NCBI RefSeq assembly: GCF_001427025.1
Contig: NZ_LMGA01000001.1
Coordinates: 1,267,775-1,331,774 of the forward strand
From: Mesorhizobium sp. Root554
Lineage (GTDB): Bacteria; Pseudomonadota; Alphaproteobacteria; Rhizobiales; Rhizobiaceae
DNA: 64,000 bases
Direction of reading: 5' to 3'
Shown: piece by piece, positions 48,650 to 57,910 of the stretch
Numbering within the stretch: the stretch's first letter is position 1
Layout of the letters: each line of letters opens with the position of its first letter
Position numbers and translations under genes: made by a program
The notes under the pieces: generated by a model
What the model was told of the DNA's origin: nothing
The model's database searches: none
What the model saw: only the letters and a program-made list of their open reading frames with translations

Positions 48650-49324
48650 TTACCAGGGCCACCAGTCGAACTTGCCCTTCTTGACGGACGATTCGCGCTT
48701 CAGGCGGCGTTCCTTCTTGTACTCGTCCTCGCCCAATTCGCCCTGCGGCGCGGTGGCCGCGGCGGCACGATAGGTGAGCGGCGGTTCGCTGAGGTAACGG
48801 CGGCTCGTCGGGTCGCCCTGCTTGGTCGCGGCCAGCTGCTGGCGGAACTTCGCGCCGTCTTCCAGCGCCTTGCGATGCGTCCAGCCGATCTCATGGCCGT
48901 TGTCGGACGACTCGGCGGCCTGCAGCGCGGGCACGCGGCTGCCGTCATTGGTGTCGTCGACGATCTGCGGCTGGAAATTCGGGTCGTCGCGGTTCGCGGT
49001 CGCCTCGCCGCGAAGCCGCGCACGCTTCTGCTCGGGCGATTCCGGCCATTGGTCGGCCGCGGTCTGCGTGATGCTGTCCTGCGGCGCGGGCAAGGCTTCC
49101 TTCTGCCCCGGCGCCGGCTTAACCAGGGCGGGACGCGGCTTGTAGTCGATCGAGTTGCCGTTCTTCGGCGCCAGCGAAAACGCGTTGCTGAGATCGCCGA
49201 CGAGTTGCTCGTTGGCGGTCTTGTCCGTGCCATAGGTGGGAGAACTCATGCAGCCGGCCAGGGCCAGGCCCGACGCGACCAGCGGCGTCAGCAGCGCAAG
49301 GCGCGCATGATGTCTGTTGGTCAT
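48650..49324 (-). CDS. Hypothetical lipoprotein
   Basis: About 224 residues from ATG 49324. A signal peptide with lipobox LALAGC gives acylation at the Cys near residue 24. The mature region is hydrophilic with few hydrophobic residues, containing DYKPRPALVKPAPGQKEALP and SSDNGHEIGWTHRKALEDGA, and ends with a basic stretch and an unusual FDWWPW. Conserved-looking but without a domain I can name. Convergent with tadA and 162 bases downstream of ileS. Confidence 0.78.
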   Translation of the reverse strand: MTNRHHARLALLTPLVASGLALAGCMSSPTYGTDKTANEQLVGDLSNAFSLAPKNGNSIDYKPRPALVKPAPGQKEALPAPQDSITQTAADQWPESPEQKRARLRGEATANRDDPNFQPQIVDDTNDGSRVPALQAAESSDNGHEIGWTHRKALEDGAKFRQQLAATKQGDPTSRRYLSEPPLTYRAAAATAPQGELGEDEYKKERRLKRESSVKKGKFDWWPW

Positions 49325-49456
49325 CCCCGAAAATCCCACTCTGTAACCTCTGTTCGCGGCCCGTTGCGCGGCGTTGCCTGTTCGCTCTTCCGACGAAATT
49401 CCGGCGACAATTTGTCTGGCGAAGTTTTGCGTGTTTACCTCAACCGGCAGTTAAGG

Positions 49457-49491
49457 GCAACGCGGGGCCGGAAAACCGGGCCTCGCGTTGC
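49457..49491 (-). terminator. Long GC hairpin downstream of ileS
   Basis: GCAACGCG...CGCGTTGC arms of 15 and 16 bases with one bulge and a 4-base loop lie 11 bases after the ileS stop. There is no T-run on the minus strand, so it may be a weak terminator or an mRNA 3'-stabilising stem rather than a classical intrinsic terminator. Confidence 0.5.
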
Positions 49492-49501
49492 ATTTGTGCA
49501 C

Positions 49502-52489
49502 CTAAAGCCGGCCGAGCGACTTCAGCTCGTGCAGCACTTCGGCGTCGCGCGCCGAAACATCTGGGAAGGCCGGGTCGCTGCCGACGTCGGCGGTATAGCG
49601 CCAGGAGCGGGCGCATTTGCGCAAGCCCCGGTCCTCCGCTTTCTCGATCACCACCGCCACGCCCGGCGCCTCGCGAAGCGAGAAGTTTTCCGGCGGCACA
49701 GTATCGTGCGAGATGACCAGATCGCTGGTGATGCAGATTTCTGAGAGATCGACGCCGGACAGGGCATCCTCCAGTGCGGCGTCCGTCATGTAGACGACCG
49801 GCACGGCTTCCAGTGAGGATCCGATCGTCTTGCGGGCGCGCTCCAGTTCCAGCGCGCCGGTGACGACGCTGCGGACCTGCCGCACCTTGCGCCACTTTTC
49901 GGCGAGCTTGTCGTCGCGCCATTCGGCCGGCACGGTCGGCATCTGCTCGAGATGCAGCGAGCGAGCATCCGGGTTGCGCTCCAGCCATGCTTCCTCCGTC
50001 GTGAAGGGCAGCATCGGCGCCAGCCACTTCACCAGGCAGTCGAAAAGATGGCGCACCACCTGCACCGAGGCCTTGCGCTTCACGCTCGACGGTCCGTCGC
50101 AATAGAGCGCGTCCTTGCGGATGTCGAAATAGAAGGCTGAAAGCTCCACCACCATGAAGTCGAGCAAAGCGCGGGTGATACGCTTGAACTCGAAGGCGTC
50201 GTAGCCTGCGCGCACCAGCGCATCCAGTTCCGCCAGCCGGTGCAGCATCAGCCGCTCAAGCTCCGGCATCTCCGCAAGCGGAATCTCCGCGCCGTCGTCA
50301 TGCGCCAGCGTGCCGAGCATCCAGCGGATGGTGTTGCGCAGCTTGCGGTAGGCGTCGATGTTGGTCTGCAGGATGGTCTTGCCGAGCCGCTGGTCCTCCC
50401 AATAGTCGGTCGTCACCACCCACAGGCGCAGGATATCGGCGCCAGACTGCTTGATGACATCCTGCGGCACGACCGTGTTGCCGAGTGATTTCGACATCTT
50501 GCGGCCTTCCTCATCCATGGTGAAGCCATGGGTGATGACCGCATTGTAGGGCGCCCTGCCCCTGGTGCCGCAGCTTTCCAGCAACGAGGAATGGAACCAG
50601 CCGCGATGCTGGTCGGAGCCTTCGAGATAGACGTCCGCCGGCCATTTCAGGTCCGGCCGGTCTTCCAGCGTGAAAGTGTGGGTCGAGCCGGAATCGAACC
50701 AGACGTCGAGGATGTCCTTGACCATCAGCCACGGCTCGTTGGCCCGGCTGCCGAGGAAACGCTCGCGCGCGCCTTCGGCGAACCAGGCGTCCGCGCCCTC
50801 CGTCTCGAAGGCATCGACAATGCGCTGGTTGACCGCCTCGTCCTTCAGCACATTGCCGTCGGCATCGGCGAACACCGCGATCGGCACGCCCCATGCGCGC
50901 TGGCGAGAAAGCACCCAGTCGGGCCGCTCCTCGATCATCGCCCTCAACCGGGTTTGCCCGGCGGCGGGCACGAAGCGCGTGTCGTCGATGGCGGCAAGGG
51001 CACGGGAACGCAGCGTCGTGCCGTCGCCCAGTTCCTTGTCCATATAGACAAACCACTGCGGCGTGTTGCGGAAGATGATCGGCTTCTTCGACCGCCATGA
51101 ATGCGGATACTGGTGCTTCAGCCGTCCGCGCGCGAACAGCGCATTGCGCTTGATAAGCTCGTCGATGACAGCCTGATTGGCGTTGCCCTTCTTGCCATTG
51201 TCGTCGATGACGCGCGCCGCCCCGCCCTCGCGGTCGGGTCCGAAGCCCGGCGCGTCCTTGGTGAGGTAGCCGGCGTCATCCACGGTGAAGGGGATTGCCG
51301 GATCGATGCCGCGCTCCCGCAATTCCTTGCCGGCATCCATCCACGCGTCAAAATCTTCTCGGCCATGCCCGGGTGCGGTATGCACGAAGCCGGTGCCGGC
51401 ATCGTCGGTGACATGATCGCCGGGCAGCATCGGGACGGCGAAGTCATAGCCGCCGCCGAGACCTCTGAAAGGGTGGGAAAGGGTAAGGCTTTCAAGTTCT
51501 TCCGCCGAAATACCGCGCAACTTTTTGTATTGCAATTTTGCCTTGGCGAAGGATTCCTCCGCCAGCGCATCCGCGAAGATCAGCTTTTCACCCGGCTGTG
51601 GCCCGAAATCGTTTTCCGCTGCCGTAACCTCATAAACTCCATAGGAAACGCGGGGCGAATAGGCGACAGCACGGTTGCCGGGGATAGTCCAAGGCGTAGT
51701 CGTCCAGATGACAACTGACGCTCCTCTCAACTGATCCAATTGCGTGTTGATTGCTTCGCTTTCCTCAGGCCGAAACATTCTTCCGGCGCTAAGTACAGCC
51801 ACCGGAAACTTCACCCAGATCGTGTCGCTCTCATAGTCATGATACTCGATCTCGGCCTCGGCCAGCGCCGTGCGTTCCACCACGGACCACATCACCGGCT
51901 TCGAGCCACGATAGAGCTGGCCGCTCATGGCGAATTTCAGCAATTCGCCGGCGATGCGCGCCTCGGCATGGTAGCTCATGGTCAGATACGGGTTGTGGAA
52001 ATCGCCGACGACGCCGAGCCGCTGGAACTCGTCGCCCTGCACCTTGATCCAGTGTTCGGCATAACGGCGGCATTCCTGCCGGAACTCGATCATCGCGGCC
52101 GGGTCGGAAAGATCGGGCTTCGACTTGCCCTTGGAGCGATAGTTCTCCTCCTCGATCTTCCATTCGATCGGCAGGCCGTGGCAGTCCCAGCCCGGCACAT
52201 AATTGGAGTCATAACCGCGCATCTGGAACGAGCGGGTGATGACGTCCTTCAGCACCTTGTTCAGCGCATGGCCGATGTGGATGTTGCCGTTGGCGTAGGG
52301 CGGGCCGTCATGCAGCACGTATTTCGGCCGCCCGGCGGCGTCCTCGCGCAGGCGCTTGTAGAGGTCCATGTCCTGCCAGCGCTTGACCAGTACCGGCTCT
52401 TTTTCCGGCAGGCCGGCGCGCATCGGGAAATCCGTCTGCGGCAGGTAAAGCGTCTTGGAATAGTCAATCGTCTCGGCGGTGTCGTTCAT
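49502..52489 (-). CDS. ileS: Isoleucyl-tRNA synthetase
   Basis: Class Ia synthetase charging tRNA-Ile, 995 residues. The HIGH motif is in [13 protein letters not shown] and KMSKS in [10 protein letters not shown]; the editing domain ([20 protein letters not shown]) and [20 protein letters not shown] are present. The C-terminus ends in the short alphaproteobacterial form [20 protein letters not shown] without the four-Cys zinc finger of E. coli. 232 bases downstream of the MipA gene; the gap shows no gene. Confidence 0.98.
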   Translation of the reverse strand: MNDTAETIDYSKTLYLPQTDFPMRAGLPEKEPVLVKRWQDMDLYKRLREDAAGRPKYVLHDGPPYANGNIHIGHALNKVLKDVITRSFQMRGYDSNYVPGWDCHGLPIEWKIEEENYRSKGKSKPDLSDPAAMIEFRQECRRYAEHWIKVQGDEFQRLGVVGDFHNPYLTMSYHAEARIAGELLKFAMSGQLYRGSKPVMWSVVERTALAEAEIEYHDYESDTIWVKFPVAVLSAGRMFRPEESEAINTQLDQLRGASVVIWTTTPWTIPGNRAVAYSPRVSYGVYEVTAAENDFGPQPGEKLIFADALAEESFAKAKLQYKKLRGISAEELESLTLSHPFRGLGGGYDFAVPMLPGDHVTDDAGTGFVHTAPGHGREDFDAWMDAGKELRERGIDPAIPFTVDDAGYLTKDAPGFGPDREGGAARVIDDNGKKGNANQAVIDELIKRNALFARGRLKHQYPHSWRSKKPIIFRNTPQWFVYMDKELGDGTTLRSRALAAIDDTRFVPAAGQTRLRAMIEERPDWVLSRQRAWGVPIAVFADADGNVLKDEAVNQRIVDAFETEGADAWFAEGARERFLGSRANEPWLMVKDILDVWFDSGSTHTFTLEDRPDLKWPADVYLEGSDQHRGWFHSSLLESCGTRGRAPYNAVITHGFTMDEEGRKMSKSLGNTVVPQDVIKQSGADILRLWVVTTDYWEDQRLGKTILQTNIDAYRKLRNTIRWMLGTLAHDDGAEIPLAEMPELERLMLHRLAELDALVRAGYDAFEFKRITRALLDFMVVELSAFYFDIRKDALYCDGPSSVKRKASVQVVRHLFDCLVKWLAPMLPFTTEEAWLERNPDARSLHLEQMPTVPAEWRDDKLAEKWRKVRQVRSVVTGALELERARKTIGSSLEAVPVVYMTDAALEDALSGVDLSEICITSDLVISHDTVPPENFSLREAPGVAVVIEKAEDRGLRKCARSWRYTADVGSDPAFPDVSARDAEVLHELKSLGRL

Positions 52490-52721
52490 TGCTCTGCCAT
52501 ATGCGTTGCCCGGCGGCGGCCAGGGCGTTGAACCATCATGTTCTGGAAGAAGCGCAAATGCGCGTCATAGTCCCGGCGGCTCCGGCGGCAGAGCAAGCTC
52601 AGCCGGCCTGGAACACCGGGCCGGTAATTCGTATCGCAAAGGCAAGCTGGCGCCGAACGCTGTTCATGGCGCGGCTTTTAGCCGATGAACGGCAAAGAAT
52701 AAAGTGGCCTTGGAAGGTCAC

Positions 52722-53519
52722 TTACATCGCGAAATCGAAGCGATAGGTCGCCGATACGCCGACGGTGAACTGGTCGCGCGAGCCGCGCTCCTTCACCAGG
52801 CTGGAATCGGCGGCCGGCCCGGCAAGCCGCGAATATTCGCCGAACAGGCTCGTCGTCATCGGCTCCGTCACTTTCCAGCTTACAGCGCCGCCAAGGCCGT
52901 ATGACTTGATGCCACCCTTCGGATGGTATTCGCTCAAGCCCGAAGCGGCCTCCTCCTTGGCGCTGACGCCGTAATAGGCGTCGAAATAGTCGGACGACGC
53001 CATGGAGACGCGCGGCCCGCCCGAAACACGCACCGTCGGCGTTACGTCGTAGAAAGCATCGGCGGCGATGTCGGCGACGAAACCGCTATGCGCGCGAAAG
53101 CCGCGCCGCGCCTCCGCCCGCACCCGCATCCAGTCCGTCGGATAGAACTCGAAAAAGCCACCGGCCTCGCCGCCCCAGCGTACCCGGTCGAGGCCCCGCA
53201 ACTCGCGCTCGTCATTGTCGCGGCCGAACAGGATCTTGCCGTTGAGGCCGGCGCGCACGCCGCCATCGTCGATCAGCGCCAGCGAGATATTGTCGTTGCG
53301 CGACACGAACCGCGCATCCCTGCCGGCCTTGCCCAGCGAGATGATGGGCTGAGCACTCAAAAGGTATCTCTTGCCACCCTCGAAATTCGGCGCGACCAGC
53401 CCGGTGACGCCGACCGTCAGGTACCAATCGCCGGAAAACCAGTTCTCGGCCCGCGCACTCGCCGGCATCAGCAGGAGGAGGACGGATGAAACCGCCGCGG
53501 CTTTCTTCGGGAGACTCAT
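52722..53519 (-). CDS. MipA/OmpV family outer membrane protein
   Basis: 265-residue beta-barrel protein with a signal peptide ending near residue 24 (MPASARA). The mature part alternates in the way expected of short amphipathic strands: YLTVGVTGLVAPNFEGGKRY, LSAQPIISLGKAGRD, and the terminal FTVGVSATYRFDFAM, with an aromatic close to the C-terminus. Members act as scaffolds or channels in the outer membrane; function here is unproven. Same strand as ileS, but separated by 232 bases. Confidence 0.9.
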   Translation of the reverse strand: MSLPKKAAAVSSVLLLLMPASARAENWFSGDWYLTVGVTGLVAPNFEGGKRYLLSAQPIISLGKAGRDARFVSRNDNISLALIDDGGVRAGLNGKILFGRDNDERELRGLDRVRWGGEAGGFFEFYPTDWMRVRAEARRGFRAHSGFVADIAADAFYDVTPTVRVSGGPRVSMASSDYFDAYYGVSAKEEAASGLSEYHPKGGIKSYGLGGAVSWKVTEPMTTSLFGEYSRLAGPAADSSLVKERGSRDQFTVGVSATYRFDFAM

Positions 53520-53673
53520 GAAAACACCTTACGCAACTCGTGACGGAAAACCTTTGTCGAAGTCCTCCTAAGAATTGATTTAAATGCGACCTGTGGCCGA
53601 AAAGTCAGCCGCTGGACGCCGGCGGGCAGCGGGACTACTCTCGCCCGAGGCAGGCTTTCATGGAGATGCGGCA

Positions 53674-54255
53674 ATGACCCTGCAAGGCAACACGCTCAAA
53701 GGCGACGCCCTCAAACACGCCATCGGGCAGACGCGCGACAAATGGGGATGGTTCGTCGCCCTCGGCGTCCTGCTGCTCATCCTTGGCGGCATCGCCTTCG
53801 GCAATTTGCTCATCGCGACGGTGGCTTCGGTCTACATCGTCGGCTGGCTGATGCTTCTGGGCGGCGCGATCGAGATCGTCCACGCCTTCGGCGTCAAGAC
53901 CTGGGGACGTTTCGCCTACTGGCTGCTCAGCGGCCTGCTCTACGCCGTCGCCGGCTTCTTCGCCTTCTACAATCCGCTGCTCGCATCGGCGGTGCTGACC
54001 TTTATGCTGGCGGTCGCGCTGGTCGCGTCGGGAGTCCTGCGGGCATGGATCGGCTACCAGCATCGGGACGAGAAGGGCTCCGGCTGGATCATCGCCGCCG
54101 GCGTGATCACCGCGCTGGCCGGTCTGCTTATCGCGCTGCGCTGGCCGATGAACAGCCTGTGGGTGCTCGGCCTGTTCCTGGCCATCGACCTCGTCTTCCA
54201 GGGCTGGACCTTCATTGCCTTCGGCCTGGCGCTCAGAAAGATGAAGCAGGCGTAA
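53674..54255 (+). CDS. HdeD-family membrane protein
   Basis: 193-residue inner-membrane protein with six hydrophobic helices: WGWFVALGVLLLILGGIAFG, VASVYIVGWLMLLGGAIEIV, FAYWLLSGLLYAVAGFFAFY and further pairs, the repeated three-hairpin pattern of HdeD (DUF308). Role often given as acid or stress resistance, but not shown outside enterobacteria. Start ATG 53674 (MTLQGNTLKGDALKHA); an upstream in-frame stretch lacks family resemblance. Convergent with ribF. Confidence 0.9.
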   Translation: MTLQGNTLKGDALKHAIGQTRDKWGWFVALGVLLLILGGIAFGNLLIATVASVYIVGWLMLLGGAIEIVHAFGVKTWGRFAYWLLSGLLYAVAGFFAFYNPLLASAVLTFMLAVALVASGVLRAWIGYQHRDEKGSGWIIAAGVITALAGLLIALRWPMNSLWVLGLFLAIDLVFQGWTFIAFGLALRKMKQA

Positions 54256-54264
54256 GACCGTGGC

Positions 54265-55251
54265 CTAAAAGGCGATTTCGGCGTCGATCCCGGAAAGCGG
54301 TTGCACCGTGGCGAGAAGCGCCCTCGCCTCGGCCTCGTCGCGTTTCATCTGCGCCACCAGCGCGTCAAGCCCGTCGAACTTTTCCTCGCCTCGGAGATAA
54401 CCGAAGAACGAGACGCTGCAGATCTCGCCATAGAGATCGCCGGAAAAATCGAACAGGAAGGTTTCCAGCAGCGGTGCGCCATTGTCGTCGACGGTGGGAC
54501 GCCGACCAAACGACGCGACCCCGTCATGCAGCGTGCCATCCGCGCGGCGGAAACGCACCGCATAGATGCCCTGCTTCAGGCCGAAGGACGGCGAAAGCGT
54601 CATGTTCGCGGTGGGGAATCCCAGCGTGCGGCCAAGCTTCTGCCCGCCCGTCACCAGGCTTTCCACCGTATAGCGGTAGCCAAGCAGACCATTGGCCTCG
54701 CCGAGATCGCCTTGCGACAGAAGCGTGCGAATGCGGCTGGACGACACCACGTCGGCCCCCTCGTCCCGGAAGGCATCGACCAGCGTGACGCCGAAGCCGT
54801 GACGCTCGCCCGCCGCCATCAGAAAAGCGGGGCCACCCTGCCGATCCTTGCCAAAATGAAAATCAAATCCCGTCACCGCATGGCCGACGCCGAGCTTGTG
54901 CTCCAGAACGTCGGTGATGAAGGATTCCGCCGAAAGCGACGCGAATTCACGGGTAAAGGGCTGCTCGACAACGGCGTCGAAGCCGACGGCAGCCAGAAGC
55001 CGCGCCTTCACCGGCGGCGACGTCAGCACGAAGAGCGGCGTATCAGGGCGGAAAACCGTGCGCGGATGCGGCTCGAAGGTCAGCACAAGCGCCGGCGCCG
55101 AACGCTTCGCCGCCTCGTCGAGCGCGCGCTGCAGCACGGACTGATGGCCGCGGTGCACGCCGTCGAAATTGCCGATCGCCACGACGCCGCCACGAAACCG
55201 ATCCGGCACCGGCAGAGCGCCATCGACACGTTCGAACGACGGTTTTCTCAT
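54265..55251 (-). CDS. ribF: Bifunctional riboflavin kinase / FAD synthetase
   Basis: Makes FMN then FAD from riboflavin. N-terminal FMN adenylyltransferase domain with VVAIGNFDGVHRGHQSVLQR and VTGFDFHFGKDRQGG, C-terminal flavokinase domain with GRTLGFPTANMTL and GVASFGRRPTV. 328 residues from ATG 55251 (MRKPSFERVDGAL). It starts 10 bases after the HAD hydrolase gene, so the two form an operon. No FMN riboswitch is visible upstream. Confidence 0.96.
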   Translation of the reverse strand: MRKPSFERVDGALPVPDRFRGGVVAIGNFDGVHRGHQSVLQRALDEAAKRSAPALVLTFEPHPRTVFRPDTPLFVLTSPPVKARLLAAVGFDAVVEQPFTREFASLSAESFITDVLEHKLGVGHAVTGFDFHFGKDRQGGPAFLMAAGERHGFGVTLVDAFRDEGADVVSSSRIRTLLSQGDLGEANGLLGYRYTVESLVTGGQKLGRTLGFPTANMTLSPSFGLKQGIYAVRFRRADGTLHDGVASFGRRPTVDDNGAPLLETFLFDFSGDLYGEICSVSFFGYLRGEEKFDGLDALVAQMKRDEAEARALLATVQPLSGIDAEIAF

Positions 55252-55261
55252 GCCCGCCCCG

Positions 55262-56122
55262 TCACCGCAGCCGGGGGATGACGGCGACCGGCCGATAGCC
55301 GTGCTTGTCGAGGAAGGCCGCCAGCCTGTCCCGGTCCGGATTGAGCGGATCGCCATAGTCGCGGGCATGGATGCCGGCGGAGACGTAGAGCACGTCGATG
55401 CCGTTATCCACCGCGCCCTTGATGTCGGTCATCATGCCATCCCCGATAGCGAGAACCCGATCGCGGCCGATCTCGCGGCCAAGCACGTCGCCGGCTGCCT
55501 TCAGCGAGGCCTGATAGATAGGTGCGTAGGGTTTCCCCGCGATCAGCGTACGGCCGCCCAGCTGGCCATAATCCCGCGCCAGCGCGCCGGCGCACCAGAT
55601 GAGGCGGTCGCCGCGCTCGACGACGATGTCGGGATTGGCGCAGATGAACGGCAGGTTGCGCGCCCGCAACCGCATCAGCAGTTCGCGGTAGTCCTCCGGC
55701 GTATCGTCGTCATCGTTCCACAGGCCGGTGCAGACGACAGACTGCGCCTCGAATTCCTCGACCATTTCCACGTCCAGATCGTCGTAGAGGCCAAGATCAC
55801 GGTCAGGTCCGAGGTGGAAGACCTTGCGCGGTCCCTCGGCGATAAGCTGGCGGGTCACATCGCCGGAACTGACGACGCGGTCGAAACAGTCGTCCGGCAC
55901 GCCGATGGTCCGCAGTTGAGAGAGCACGGAATCGCTGCGGCGCGGCGAATTGGTCATCAGGACCACCGCGCGGCCGGTATCGCGCACACGCTTCAGCGCC
56001 GCGCAAGCAGCCTCGAAATGCGTCTCGCCATTGTGAACGACGCCCCACACGTCGCACAGGACGGCGTCGTAGCGCGCGATGATAGCGTCGAGGGAATCGA
56101 TCATGTCGGGCAAGGATGCCAT
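55262..56122 (-). CDS. HAD-superfamily subclass IIA hydrolase (TIGR01459 type)
   Basis: About 286-residue HAD phosphatase. Nucleophile motif I is VLCDVWGVVHNGETHFE, motif II AVVLMTNSPRRSD, and motif IV GDGMMTDIKGAVDNGI near the C-terminus, matching the NagD-like subclass. Often next to ribF in Rhizobiales, which suggests but does not prove a flavin or nucleotide substrate. ATG 56122 preferred; a TTG four codons earlier and ATG 56104 are alternatives. Confidence 0.93.
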   Translation of the reverse strand: MASLPDMIDSLDAIIARYDAVLCDVWGVVHNGETHFEAACAALKRVRDTGRAVVLMTNSPRRSDSVLSQLRTIGVPDDCFDRVVSSGDVTRQLIAEGPRKVFHLGPDRDLGLYDDLDVEMVEEFEAQSVVCTGLWNDDDDTPEDYRELLMRLRARNLPFICANPDIVVERGDRLIWCAGALARDYGQLGGRTLIAGKPYAPIYQASLKAAGDVLGREIGRDRVLAIGDGMMTDIKGAVDNGIDVLYVSAGIHARDYGDPLNPDRDRLAAFLDKHGYRPVAVIPRLR

Positions 56123-56313
56123 GCCGTGCTGCAAACCTTTTCCTTCGAAGGATGGTCGTGGCGGATCGCCAGCAAGGCTCGGATTAACCGAACAGCCTCA
56201 CCCTGTCACCAGCTTTCGCGCGGACGGACCGCGCATAAATGGAAGGTCAGCGGAGAGCAGACTTCACCAGCCGCCCTTTCTCGGACGGCTGCGCTTCGAT
56301 TGACGAGGGCCAG

Positions 56314-57138
56314 CTACATCGGCCTTCGTGGCCTCGACGCGTGTTCCGGCTCCACCACCTTGCGGTAGAGATGCCAGGTCGCATGGCCGAGAACCGGCAG
56401 CACGATCGCCAATCCGGCAAAGACAGGGATCGAGCCAATAGCGAGAAGTGCTGCCACCGTCAGGCCCCACAGCGCCATCGGCACCGGATTGGCCATGACG
56501 GCGCGCACCGACGTTTCGATCGCAGCGACCGCGCCGACGTCGCGGTCGAGCAGCAGCGGAAAGGCGACGACGGTCGTGGCGAGCACGACGACGGCGAACA
56601 CGAAACCGGCGGCGTTGCCGAGCAGCATCAGCATCCAGCCGCGTTCGGTCGTCAGCACTTCCTGCAGCAGGCCGCCAATCGATTGTGGCAGGCCGTCACC
56701 GAACAGGCTGACATAGATGGATTCCGCCACGAACAGCCACAACAGGAACAAGGCGACCAGCATCGCGCCGAGCACAGCTATCGACGGCAGCGCCGGGGAA
56801 TGCCGCACATCGAGCGCGTGCCGCCAGGACGTATCCATGCCGAGTTCGCGCCGCCGGCTGATCTCATAGAGACCGATCGCAGCGAAGGGACCGACCAGCG
56901 CGAAACCGGTCATCAGCGGATAGATGAGTTGCACCGCGTTCGAGCCGGACGACCAGTAGGTCAGGATGACGCCGACGATGGGATAGATCAGGCACAGGAA
57001 AACGTAGTGCGAGGGTTTCGCCCAGAAATCCTCGAAACCGAGACGCAGGGCGTCGGTCAAATCTGCTGCCGTGATGCGCCGAACCGCCGGCTTTACATAG
57101 CCGCCGCGTGCATCCGCCATGACATGAAAGCTGGACAT
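56314..57138 (-). CDS. DUF2189 membrane protein
   Basis: 274-residue inner-membrane protein of the DUF2189 family, with about six helices. The signature is ADLTDALRLGFEDFWAKPSH followed by YVFLCLIYPIVGVILTYWSS, then FALVGPFAAIGLYEISRRREL. An unrelated long upstream extension in the same frame is rejected: the family start is MSSFHVMADARGG at 57138. Function unknown. Flanked by about 190 bases downstream before the HAD gene. Confidence 0.9.
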   Translation of the reverse strand: MSSFHVMADARGGYVKPAVRRITAADLTDALRLGFEDFWAKPSHYVFLCLIYPIVGVILTYWSSGSNAVQLIYPLMTGFALVGPFAAIGLYEISRRRELGMDTSWRHALDVRHSPALPSIAVLGAMLVALFLLWLFVAESIYVSLFGDGLPQSIGGLLQEVLTTERGWMLMLLGNAAGFVFAVVVLATTVVAFPLLLDRDVGAVAAIETSVRAVMANPVPMALWGLTVAALLAIGSIPVFAGLAIVLPVLGHATWHLYRKVVEPEHASRPRRPM

Positions 57139-57373
57139 AGCCGTCCTCCCGTTGGTTGAAGGCGGCCAGAGATATGAAGGCCGCCAAAGCTGCCACTCGT
57201 GAACGAACCGGCAGTCTAGCCGATCTCGCGGAATTTGTCTTTTTATTCGCAGCAGGGAGCCATCTGAATGCGTCATATGGGTTTTTGCCCGTCGCTGCCC
57301 GTCAAAAGCCATGATTGTCGCTAAGCCCGATATGATGGCTTTCCTGACCGACACGTCCTCCGATCCGAATGAT

Positions 57374-57859
57374 ATGAGCTTGGCGCCGAACCGGCGGCTA
57401 TTCCTGCAAGGCGCGGGCATGGCCGGCCTGCTGGCGCTGGCGTCCTGTGGCACCATGCGTTTGTCCCGGAACGGCGCGGGCGCATCGTCGTCCGCCGCCG
57501 GCATTGTCGCCGGCCTGCGCCGCCAGGAAGGGCTGCCGGCCATGACGCCGGACAGCCGGCTCGAACAAGCGGCGCTGCAGCAGGCCGGCTACATGGCGGC
57601 TTCGAAGCGCATGGTCCACACCACCGGCTGGGGCAAGGATTTCGCCACCCGCGTCAAAGGCAACGGCATCGAAGGCGCGGCCGCGGAAAACATCGCCGAA
57701 GGCCGCATGGACCTCACCCGGCTCTTCGACATGTGGATGAACTCGCCGCCGCACCGGCGCAATTTGCTCGATCCGCGGTTCGAGCGCTTCGGTCTCGCCT
57801 ATGTCCGCGACGATAAAAGGCCGGATTGGCGGTATTGGGCGCTGGTTATGGGACGATAG
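57374..57859 (+). CDS. CAP-domain (SCP-like) lipoprotein with Tat-type signal
   Basis: 161 residues from ATG 57374. The N-terminus has a twin-arginine signal with lipobox: NRRLFLQGAGMAGLLALASC, predicting Tat export and acylation at Cys25. The mature part is a CAP domain: LEQAALQQAGYMAASKRMVHTTGWG with the central His, AAENIAEG and MWMNSPPHRRNLLDPRFERF with the second His. Function of bacterial CAP proteins is generally unknown. Its stop codon is followed immediately by a heptad repeat that fills the gap to emrB. Confidence 0.9.
   Translation: MSLAPNRRLFLQGAGMAGLLALASCGTMRLSRNGAGASSSAAGIVAGLRRQEGLPAMTPDSRLEQAALQQAGYMAASKRMVHTTGWGKDFATRVKGNGIEGAAAENIAEGRMDLTRLFDMWMNSPPHRRNLLDPRFERFGLAYVRDDKRPDWRYWALVMGR

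Positions 57860-57910
<51 letters not shown>

Noticed and set aside
52490..52721. Small open frames in the gap between ileS and the MipA gene
   Set aside because: They lack ribosome binding sites and family resemblance; I see nothing else in the 232 bases.
53742..54788. 348-codon plus-strand frame across hdeD and ribF
   Set aside because: Arg/His/Pro-rich shadow crossing two supported genes.
57139..57543. 135-residue N-terminal extension of the DUF2189 protein
   Set aside because: It overlaps the CAP gene on the other strand and does not match the family, which starts at MSSFHVMADARGG.
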